Shown: positions 7,369 through 13,590 of the stretch, one piece after another | How the letters are laid out: the number at the start of each line of letters is the position of its first letter | Position numbering within the stretch: the first letter of the stretch is position 1 | Assembly: GCA_964458015.1 (NCBI GenBank) | Contig: CAYWGR010000098.1 | Coordinates: 1-20,923 of the forward strand | Source: CAYWGR01 sp964458015 | GTDB taxonomy: Bacteria; Planctomycetota; Planctomycetia; Pirellulales; Thermoguttaceae | Length of the DNA stretch: 20,923 nt | Direction of reading: 5' to 3' | Made by a program: the position numbers and the translations under genes | Notes under the pieces: generated by a model | Databases searched by the model: none | What the model was told of the DNA's origin: nothing | Seen by the model: only the letters and a program-made list of their open reading frames with translations

Positions 7369-7410
7369 TCAAACAACGTCGGCAAAACGATGGGTTGGTT
7401 GCGGTCGTGA
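7202..7410 (+). pseudogene. Possible small frameshifted gene
   Basis: One extra A in the AAAA run (7266-7269) would join the frame starting at ATG 7202 to a frame ending in TGA at 7408-7410, giving about 69 residues with a charged helical N-terminus and a Cys/Trp-rich C-terminus. The last 42 bases overlap, antisense, the end of the convergent CobW-like gene. That CobW end (CFAPSRPQPTHR) looks authentic, which weakens this call. Family unknown. Confidence 0.15.
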
Positions 7411-8559
7411 TGGGGCGAAGCACCGCAAATCTTCTATTGCCAATCGAATGGTTGTGCCGGCAATCATGTCAGCACATTGTTCCATCAACGACCTCAGTTG
7501 CAACGGCTCGGTGGCGGCTCGAATGTTGACCAACATTATGGCTTCAGGGTATGAACCTTCAATGGTGCCCCGAAAATACGGTTCTACCTCGTTGCCCGTG
7601 AGATTGGCGACCAGACTGGTGTTGCCGGCAGCCAAGTGCAGCTTCAAATGGGCAATTTCCGCCGATGAGTTCTCGAACTGCCGTTGCATCTCCAGCATGA
7701 AAGCTGCGCAAAAGGTTTTCCAATTGGTGGTCGAATCGCCACTGATTCTGATCGTGGCGTTGAGCCAGCCGAGGGCCGCTTCTCCCTCTGCATATTCATC
7801 GTAGTCTACGGTCGTAATCGTTCGGCCGGCGACACTTGTCGCCATGACGTAATCGAGCCAAGCATCAACACCGTCGCCATTGAGTGCCGAAGTGGAAATG
7901 ACCGTGGCTTGCGGAAAGTTCTGTCGGAGCGATGCTTGTACGTTGGCCAATTCGTCGCTGGACAACAAATCGGCTTTGTTCAAGACGATAATGTCCGCCT
8001 CCTCCAGTTGCTTTTCGTAGATGTACATCACGTTTTCTGGAAAACGAGCCAACACCGCACTCTGAAGCGACTCCCGCAGCCGGTTCAACGTCTGCACTTG
8101 TTTCGCATCTACCAAAACGGAGAACGGGGCCAAGTGAAAGCGATTTGGATGAAACTTCTTGAGGGGTTGAAGCACGGTGGCCGACAAATCGGTGCAACTT
8201 CCCACGGGTTCACCGAGAAGTACATCGGGGGTGCCTGCCTCCATCAGACGATTCATTGCCGCCAGGAGGTCGCCAAAATGACAACAGAAGCATCCACCGC
8301 TCACTTCCTCAACCGCCGCTTGAGACTCTTTAAGGATGGCCGTGTCTACAAGCCCTGGGGCTTGGTCGTTGGTTATCAAGCCAACCCGCTTGCCGCGTTG
8401 AACAAGCTGACTGCTCGCTTGGGCCAGGAGCGTTGTTTTTCCCGCCCCCAAGAAGCCACCTACCAAAATGACCTGTGTTGTCCGCATTGTCACCATCCCA
8501 TCCAGAACTGTGTGATCGACCGCTTTCGGCTTAACGCCAGTATCAGATGTCATGCCCAT
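7369..8559 (-). CDS. G3E family GTPase (CobW/P47K-like)
   Basis: This 396-aa protein of the COG0523/CobW group comprises metallochaperones and GTPases that deliver metal ions or assist cofactor insertion in the cytoplasm. Walker A is GGFLGAGKTT (34-43). The family Cys motif is GGCFCC (88-93, Cys 90, 92, 93), which binds metal. GEPVGSCTDLSATV (116-129) carries the second acidic switch region, NKAD (194-197) gives guanine specificity, and the C-terminal domain ends in CFAPSRPQPTHR. Unlike the second CobW-like protein in this window it has no His-rich loop, and TNDQAPGLVD plus EPVGSCTDLSAT mark a different subgroup, one I associate with anaerobes and methanogens. The first ATG is supported by GAGGAG 7 bases upstream. 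It lies 42 bases after the padR gene on the same strand, so the two are probably cotranscribed. Confidence 0.9.
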   Translation of the reverse strand: MGMTSDTGVKPKAVDHTVLDGMVTMRTTQVILVGGFLGAGKTTLLAQASSQLVQRGKRVGLITNDQAPGLVDTAILKESQAAVEEVSGGCFCCHFGDLLAAMNRLMEAGTPDVLLGEPVGSCTDLSATVLQPLKKFHPNRFHLAPFSVLVDAKQVQTLNRLRESLQSAVLARFPENVMYIYEKQLEEADIIVLNKADLLSSDELANVQASLRQNFPQATVISTSALNGDGVDAWLDYVMATSVAGRTITTVDYDEYAEGEAALGWLNATIRISGDSTTNWKTFCAAFMLEMQRQFENSSAEIAHLKLHLAAGNTSLVANLTGNEVEPYFRGTIEGSYPEAIMLVNIRAATEPLQLRSLMEQCADMIAGTTIRLAIEDLRCFAPSRPQPTHRFADVV

Positions 8560-8601
8560 GATCTTGCTCCTCGTTGTGTGGGTTGCGCAAGTCGATCACA
8601 T

Positions 8602-9003
8602 TCATTTCACTGGGGCTTTGCGGCGACGCTTCGGCTTGTTGGCCGCAGCCGACTTGGCCACCTTCAACAGTGTCGTGATCGTCTTATGATAACCATTCAA
8701 GGTTTCAATCCAACGATCCAAGCACGCCTTGCCCGCCGTGGTGATTTCGTACAGTCGTTTGGCGTGGCCTTTGCCGGGCGTATCCCATGAAGAAATCACC
8801 AGCCCCTTGGACTCCATGCTCTTCAGGAATCGGTAGATGCCCGACACATCCGGCTTAACTCCGGCGAAGTTTGGCATCTTGGCAATTTTCTCGGCAATCC
8901 CGTAGCCGTGAGCCGGTTCTTTGGCCAACACCGCTAGAATGGCAGGCTGAATCAGCTTGTCGAGCGTAAGACCCGAACAGGGACAATTTGCGAATTCGAC
9001 CAT
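8602..9003 (-). CDS. PadR family transcriptional regulator
   Basis: This 133-aa protein has the PadR winged helix-turn-helix: LIQPAILAVLAKEPAHGYGIAEKI (about 17-40), then GIYRFLKSMESKGLVISSW and AKRLYEITTAGKACLDRW, followed by a dimerising helix and a basic tail (NKPKRRRKAPVK). An unusual N-terminal CPCSG (7-11) precedes the helix-turn-helix and could bind a metal or redox-sensitive ligand. PadR proteins usually repress neighbouring genes until a ligand appears. This gene is divergent from the aquaporin and precedes the CobW-like GTPase, so it probably controls both directions from the shared intergenic region. ATG at 9003 has GGAAG upstream. The inducing signal is unknown. Confidence 0.9.
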   Translation of the reverse strand: MVEFANCPCSGLTLDKLIQPAILAVLAKEPAHGYGIAEKIAKMPNFAGVKPDVSGIYRFLKSMESKGLVISSWDTPGKGHAKRLYEITTAGKACLDRWIETLNGYHKTITTLLKVAKSAAANKPKRRRKAPVK

Positions 9004-9014
9004 AGACCACTTCC

Positions 9015-9075
9015 ATTATATGTTTATGTCCTATATCCTACATAGCTGAGTGTGGCAGACAGCAAAAAGTCTGTC
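9015..9075. promoter_or_regulatory. Divergent promoter/operator region between padR and the aquaporin gene
   Basis: A minus-strand TATAAT at 9020-9015 fits a -10 for padR. The AT-rich dyad TATGT (9025-9029) / ACATA (9040-9044), with TATGT also at 9019-9023, is of the kind bound by PadR-type regulators. Closer to the aquaporin gene, CAGAC (9056-9060) / GTCTG (9069-9073) and the overlapping GACAG / CTGTC form a second dyad. Which dyad is bound is not decidable from sequence. Confidence 0.45.
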
Positions 9076-9109
9076 AAGTAGTGTTCTCTGCATTCAGGAA
9101 TGCCGCCCA

Positions 9110-9808
9110 ATGACTTCGGACCAGCACACAAACGCAAAAAAGTACATCGCCGAAGTCCTTGGCTCCTTCTGCCTGGTATTCTCCGGCACTGGAGCCATCG
9201 TCATCAACGATGTATCCGGTGGCACCGTTACCCATGTCGGTATCGCCTTGACCTTTGGGCTGATCGTCATGTCGATGATCTATGCCATTGGCGATGTTTC
9301 CGGGGCACACATGAATCCCGCTGTCACCGTGGGATTTTGGTATGCCAAACGATTTCCCGGACGGTTGGTGGCCCCGTACATCATAAGCCAAGTCCTCGGG
9401 GCGTTTTTGGCGAGCGGATTGCTGAGGGCGATGTTTGTGTCCCATGTTTCCTTGGGGGCGACCTTGCCTGCGGGTTCATCCCTGCAATCCTTCCTTTTGG
9501 AAACTGTCTTGACCGCAATGTTGATGTTTGTGATTCTGGCCGTATCCAGTGGAGCGAAAGAAAAGGGACTGATGGCCGGCATTGCCATCGGCGGGCTAAT
9601 CAGCCTGGAAGCACTCTTTGCGGGTCCGATTTGCGGGGCTTCGATGAATCCGGCTCGTTCCCTTGCTCCTGCAGTTATATCGGGCAGCTTGGCTCATTTG
9701 TGGATTTACTTGATCGCACCATCGCTTGGTGCGGTAATCGGCGTACTTTGCTGCCGAGTGGTGCATCCGTGCGGGTGCTGTACTACCAACACAGCTAACC
9801 CCGAATGA
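9110..9808 (+). CDS. Aquaporin/MIP family channel
   Basis: This 232-aa six-helix membrane channel of the major intrinsic protein family passes water or small uncharged solutes. Both half-helix signatures are intact: SGAHMNPAVT (NPA at 69-71) and CGASMNPARS (NPA at 180-182, with the selectivity Arg at 183). The tail ends RVVHPCGCCTTNTANPE, with Cys at 221, 223 and 224 next to a His, an odd soft-metal-like cluster. The ATG at 9110 has AGGAA 9 bases upstream and fits family length; a GTG at 9050 would add 20 non-membrane residues. It diverges from padR and precedes a radical SAM gene by 115 bases. Some bacterial MIPs export arsenicals or move glycerol; the substrate here is not known. Confidence 0.9.
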   Translation: MTSDQHTNAKKYIAEVLGSFCLVFSGTGAIVINDVSGGTVTHVGIALTFGLIVMSMIYAIGDVSGAHMNPAVTVGFWYAKRFPGRLVAPYIISQVLGAFLASGLLRAMFVSHVSLGATLPAGSSLQSFLLETVLTAMLMFVILAVSSGAKEKGLMAGIAIGGLISLEALFAGPICGASMNPARSLAPAVISGSLAHLWIYLIAPSLGAVIGVLCCRVVHPCGCCTTNTANPE

Positions 9809-9845
9809 CGTGCGTGACAATTCTAAACTTGACCTTGTTGGCTAA

Positions 9846-9864
9846 TTCCAAACGGACATTGGAA
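9846..9864. promoter_or_regulatory. Inverted repeat upstream of the radical SAM gene
   Basis: TTCCAA (9846-9851) and TTGGAA (9859-9864) form a dyad around a 7-base spacer, 60 bases before the radical SAM start and 38 bases after the aquaporin stop. It could be an operator or a weak hairpin; no T-run follows. Confidence 0.3.
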
Positions 9865-9923
9865 GTCTAGGGCGTGTATCCTCGCAAGTGTGAACATCAC
9901 TGAACGGTCTCGGAGGCATAATT

Positions 9924-10970
9924 GTGTTGTTGCCAGAACGACTTACCAGGATTGTTTCGTCGGCTTTGGATGGGCATGGGCCAACGAAGGATGACTGCTG
10001 CTATCTTTTAAGGTTTCCAGAGCGATCCTTGGAGGCAGGATTCCTCATGGCGGCGGCCGATGGAGTCACTCGACGGCGATTCGGCAATCAAGCGATGCTG
10101 CTGGGGCAGATTGGGATCGAAACGGCCCCTTGCCCCGGCAATTGCGGCTTTTGTGTTTTTGGAGAGGGGCATACAACGTTCGGGAGAACGAGGCTTTCTC
10201 GGGAGGAGATTGCGGAAAAGGCCCGAGCGTTCACGACCGCCGGCGATCTATACGCCATCTTTCTTATGGCGATGCACGACTTCGATTTCTATAATTTTCT
10301 CGGAATCATTGAAGATGTTCGGACGTGTGTCTCCCCGAAAACTCAGATCGTGGTCAACATCGGAGATTTTGACCGTCTTCAGGCCAAAAAGCTCCGCGAC
10401 GCCGGCGTTCATGGGGCCTATCATGTCTGCCGCCTTCGGGAAGGAGCAGATACGGCGCTCTCTCCCGATCAGCGAAAGGCCACTTTCCGCACCATCCGCG
10501 ACGCGGGTCTTGATTTCTATTACTGTTGCGAACCCATTGGACCAGAGCATACGCCCGAGGAACTGGTGGAGCAAATGTTTCTGGGCATCGAGTACGGATG
10601 TTTCCAACATGCGGCCATGCGGAGAGTGTGGGTTCCTGGACTTCCCGTGAGTAACCGGGGACAGATTACGGAACTGCGGCTTGCCCAAGTCGTGGCTGTC
10701 GTGGCAATCGCCACGCTCGGCTGCAAAGAAACCAAAAACATTGCCGTCCATGAGCCGAACCTGATTGGACTGACTTCTGGAGCGAACGTGGTTTATGCCG
10801 AGACCGGCGCGAACCCTCGGGACACCGTGGCGGACACTGCCGCCAATCGTGGACTTGATATGGTTGGAGCCAGGAAAATGCTCTACGAGGCGGGTTTTAC
10901 CGCCTTGAGCCTTGGCGACGGTTCCACGGTGTCTTTGGACTTGGAGTATCTTGGCTGCAATCTGGAGTAA
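9924..10970 (+). CDS. Radical SAM protein, BioB-like, function unknown
   Basis: This 348-aa protein contains C-x3-C-x2-C in APCPGNCGFC (Cys 70, 74, 77), the ligand set for the [4Fe-4S] cluster that cleaves SAM. The rest follows the biotin-synthase type TIM barrel: VVNIGDFD, KLRDAGVHGAYHVCRL, RTIRDAGLDFYYCCEPIGPEHTPEE, VWVPGLP, and a C-terminal GLTSGANVVYAETGANPRD. It is not BioB itself: the substrate-site segments and gene context do not fit. It is also not an obvious HydE, whose motif is usually followed by YCG. The GTG start at 9924 is supported by GGAGG 7 bases upstream. It lies on the same strand as the aquaporin gene and may share its PadR-controlled promoter. Substrate unknown. Confidence 0.85.
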   Translation: MLLPERLTRIVSSALDGHGPTKDDCCYLLRFPERSLEAGFLMAAADGVTRRRFGNQAMLLGQIGIETAPCPGNCGFCVFGEGHTTFGRTRLSREEIAEKARAFTTAGDLYAIFLMAMHDFDFYNFLGIIEDVRTCVSPKTQIVVNIGDFDRLQAKKLRDAGVHGAYHVCRLREGADTALSPDQRKATFRTIRDAGLDFYYCCEPIGPEHTPEELVEQMFLGIEYGCFQHAAMRRVWVPGLPVSNRGQITELRLAQVVAVVAIATLGCKETKNIAVHEPNLIGLTSGANVVYAETGANPRDTVADTAANRGLDMVGARKMLYEAGFTALSLGDGSTVSLDLEYLGCNLE

Positions 10971-11027
10971 GACTCACCGCATCGCCCCTTAAACTGACTG
11001 CGCAACAGAATTGCCAATCGAAGCTCG

Positions 11028-12584
11028 TCAATAGGCGTTTGGTTGATAGGCTTGGCGGCATTTTTCATAGGCGACGTTGATTAAGGCAACCACAGTCTTC
11101 GGTTTTTCCTGGCTTCTGCCATCCAGGGCATCGTCGAGTTCGCCAAGAAGCCGCCGGAGCGATTTGGCGGAATCCCGTTGATCGCAAGTGATATGCCATT
11201 GCCGAAGGTAGACGCCGATTTCCAGTTTGCGGGCCAGATCATCCCAGATATGCAACTGCCGTTCCGCCTGCTTTTTGTCACCGGAAAGAGCAGCACACAA
11301 CGCATCAGCTCGAACAACGCGCATATCCTCAAAGACTTCGTGGGCATCTGGATAAACGATGTAGCAGCCAACAATACTCAGAGCAACGGCGACCAAAAGG
11401 ACGCAGATGCCGAGAACCGGAGCAGGCAGCGGACGATTGAAGATGCCTGCAGACGCATCGTTTTTGGCAACAATCGCCGGTTGCCGCCGCAACCAGTCCT
11501 CGGCATGTTGCTTTGGGTCAAACCATCGCAGCATTGTTCCACAGATGACAAGCGCGAGCAACGCCAAGAGAGCCGCCCGTTGGTCGATACTGATTTTCTC
11601 GCTCAGCATGGCAATGATATTTGGCGGCACTGCGTGGCCGTCGGTGCCAAACGGCGAAGTGAAGGCATCGAAGACATGCGTGTGGTTGGCTTCGGCCTGA
11701 CCTTCCAGATAGAGCGGCCTTTCTGCGACATAGCCGAGGCCGAGCACCACTAGCTCCAGCGTAAGAAACCATACACATGTTGCGCGAGGGCCAAAAGTCT
11801 TCCACGTCCAGGCAATCAGTCCGGCATTGACCCCGGTCCCAATCGTCAGCAGGGCGAATGCAGCCCCGACGGAATTGCCGTGATTGAACATCGAGCCAAG
11901 TTGCATCATCACGTTGGTTGGCGTCACGTAGATGAACGGTCCAACGATTGCCATAATGAGCGGTGCCAGAGGATTCGAGTGGTTCAGACTCGATTGGAGA
12001 CAGCCGCGCGGCAACAGCGAGGCTATTACGCCCATGCCCAACAGGCCGATGCCGCAGTAGATCATCGTCGAGTCGGTGCAATGCCTTGCGGCGGTCACGA
12101 GCACCGCCAACCATCGCTTCAATCCTGGAGCAATCGGTGGCAGGTCCGGTTCGTGTTGCGAACATGCCGGGAGCCATCGGTCCCAGACGATTCCAAGAAT
12201 GGAAATCACCACGAGCGATCCAAAGGCAAACGACAAAATGACAATCGGGGCCGAGAGCGTCAGTCCGTAGAGCAGCGACAGCGGATTGAACAGCGGGGCC
12301 GCCAGCGCAAACGCCAGGATGACGCCGCCCGAGATGCCCACTCGACGAAGCTCTCGAATAATCGGGATCACCCCCAAGGAACAGACGGGCAACAACATGC
12401 CCAAGCCCCAGGCTTGCGGCAACGATCGCCATGTGTTCGAGCCGTACAAGCGGCGCGTGCCGGTTGTGCCGAGCAATTGTCGGAAAACGCCAGCGATCAA
12501 TAGTCCGCACAACAACGATGGGGCCGCCTGGGCCGTCGCTTCGATGATCCGAAAAACAGCCCCCCAGACAATTGCCGACAACAT
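11028..12584 (-). CDS. ArsP-type permease with C-terminal extension
   Basis: This 518-aa membrane protein has an N-terminal part (about 1-300) resembling the ArsP_1/DUF318 permeases. It has about eight membrane segments and the signature LLPVCSLGVIPIIRELR (64-80), with Cys at 68; the family norm is often CSCG, so one Cys is Ser/Leu here. A second conserved element is GPFIYVTPTNVMM. Related permeases export organoarsenicals or move other metal species. A further membrane segment at about 388-408 is followed by a soluble helical domain of roughly 110 residues (DAHEVFEDMRVVRADALCAALSGD...WDDLARKLEIGVYLRQW), which I do not recognise and which probably faces the periplasm. The ATG lies one base after the moxR stop with GGAG upstream, so translation is coupled. 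Last gene of the metal-themed operon. Confidence 0.8.
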   Translation of the reverse strand: MLSAIVWGAVFRIIEATAQAAPSLLCGLLIAGVFRQLLGTTGTRRLYGSNTWRSLPQAWGLGMLLPVCSLGVIPIIRELRRVGISGGVILAFALAAPLFNPLSLLYGLTLSAPIVILSFAFGSLVVISILGIVWDRWLPACSQHEPDLPPIAPGLKRWLAVLVTAARHCTDSTMIYCGIGLLGMGVIASLLPRGCLQSSLNHSNPLAPLIMAIVGPFIYVTPTNVMMQLGSMFNHGNSVGAAFALLTIGTGVNAGLIAWTWKTFGPRATCVWFLTLELVVLGLGYVAERPLYLEGQAEANHTHVFDAFTSPFGTDGHAVPPNIIAMLSEKISIDQRAALLALLALVICGTMLRWFDPKQHAEDWLRRQPAIVAKNDASAGIFNRPLPAPVLGICVLLVAVALSIVGCYIVYPDAHEVFEDMRVVRADALCAALSGDKKQAERQLHIWDDLARKLEIGVYLRQWHITCDQRDSAKSLRRLLGELDDALDGRSQEKPKTVVALINVAYEKCRQAYQPNAY

Positions 12585-12585
12585 G

Positions 12586-13590
12586 CTATTTTCTCCGAGG
12601 CTTCACTCCGGTTGGAACCGGCACGGACTGAATGATTTCTTCGATGATCTTTTGGGATGACTCGAATCGCCCGGAAAGCCGAACGGCCAGAACGGGCTGG
12701 GCCACCTCTTGGATGTCGTCTGGCGTGACAAATCCGCGCCGGCGAAGATGCGCCCACGCCTGGGCGACACGCTGCCAGATCAACAACCCACGCGGACTCA
12801 GCCCGAGGGATACATCGGCGTGGTTGCGGGTCGCCGCAGCAAGGTCCACGAGGTACTCGTGAATCGTTGGATCGACGGCCACTTGCGCGACGTGCTCTTG
12901 CAGGTGGTGCAATTCCGCCAGTTGCACGACCGGCTCCGGTGTCGTCTGTTTCGCTGCCGACTCGCCGACATTGGCCTGTAACATCTCCAATTCGCTTTGG
13001 CGATTGGGATAGCCAATGTGCAATTTGAGTGCGAAACGATCGAGCTGTGCCTCGGGCAGCGGGTACGTTCCGTGGCTTTCCACCGGGTTTTGCGTGGCAA
13101 TGACGAAAAACGTCTCCGGCAGCCGACGGCACTTGCTATCGACGGTGACTTGACGTTCGGCCATCGCCTCGAACAGCGCGCTTTGCGTTCGCGGCGTTGC
13201 ACGGTTGATTTCATCGGCCAGAAGCACGTCGGCGAACACCGGCCCATCGACGAACTCGAACTCGCGGGTTTGCTGATTGAAGATGTTGAAGCCGGTAATG
13301 TCGTTCGGCAGCAGGTCGGGCGTGCATTGCACGCGGGCGAAAACGCCGCCCACCGCATGGGCCAACGCCTTGGCGAGCGTCGTCTTGCCAAGGCCCGGCA
13401 GGTCTTCGATCAGCAAATGCCCTCGCGCCAACAGACAGGCCAAAACGTATTCGATTACGTCCGACTTTCCGCACAGCGACGTATTCAACACATCGCGCAA
13501 GGCGTCGATCGTCGCCTGATATTCGCAGGGCGCTGCGTGCGCGTGGCTATTGCGATTATGACAAGCATTCATTTCAATGGTCGGCGGCAT
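12586..13590 (-). CDS. MoxR family AAA+ ATPase
   Basis: This 334-aa protein belongs to the group of AAA+ ATPases that act as chaperones in assembling metal-containing or membrane complexes, typically with a DUF58/VWA partner. It has Walker A LPGLGKTT (about 64-71), Walker B LLADEIN (about 123-129), arginine-finger and sensor regions (ATQNPVESHGTYPLPEAQLDRF), and the C-terminal lid with LSPRGLLIWQRVAQAWAHLRRRGFVTPDDIQ. I use ATG at 13590, which overlaps the end of the upstream gene by 22 bases; an ATG at 13572 forms an ATGA overlap with that gene's stop and is nearly as likely; a TTG at 13629 is least likely. It is the partner of the DUF58 and transglutaminase-like genes just upstream. Confidence 0.92.
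   Translation of the reverse strand: MPPTIEMNACHNRNSHAHAAPCEYQATIDALRDVLNTSLCGKSDVIEYVLACLLARGHLLIEDLPGLGKTTLAKALAHAVGGVFARVQCTPDLLPNDITGFNIFNQQTREFEFVDGPVFADVLLADEINRATPRTQSALFEAMAERQVTVDSKCRRLPETFFVIATQNPVESHGTYPLPEAQLDRFALKLHIGYPNRQSELEMLQANVGESAAKQTTPEPVVQLAELHHLQEHVAQVAVDPTIHEYLVDLAAATRNHADVSLGLSPRGLLIWQRVAQAWAHLRRRGFVTPDDIQEVAQPVLAVRLSGRFESSQKIIEEIIQSVPVPTGVKPRRK

Noticed and set aside
6992..7804. 270-codon plus-strand open frame
   Set aside because: More than half is antisense to the CobW-like gene and it has no ribosome site or domain; only its short stretch from 7202 is mentioned as a possible broken gene.
7684..8790. 368-codon plus-strand open frame
   Set aside because: Antisense to the CobW-like GTPase and padR genes, both of which have intact family motifs; no motif in this frame.
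9924..10970. Radical SAM gene as HydE, the maturase of the hydrogenase at the right edge
   Set aside because: The motif context (CPGNCGFCVFGE) does not match the usual HydE form and about 9 kb of unrelated genes lie between.
11518..12510. 330-codon minus-strand open frame
   Set aside because: It is another frame of the permease gene; composition is Arg/His-rich and no domain is seen, while the permease frame has clear membrane segments and family motifs.
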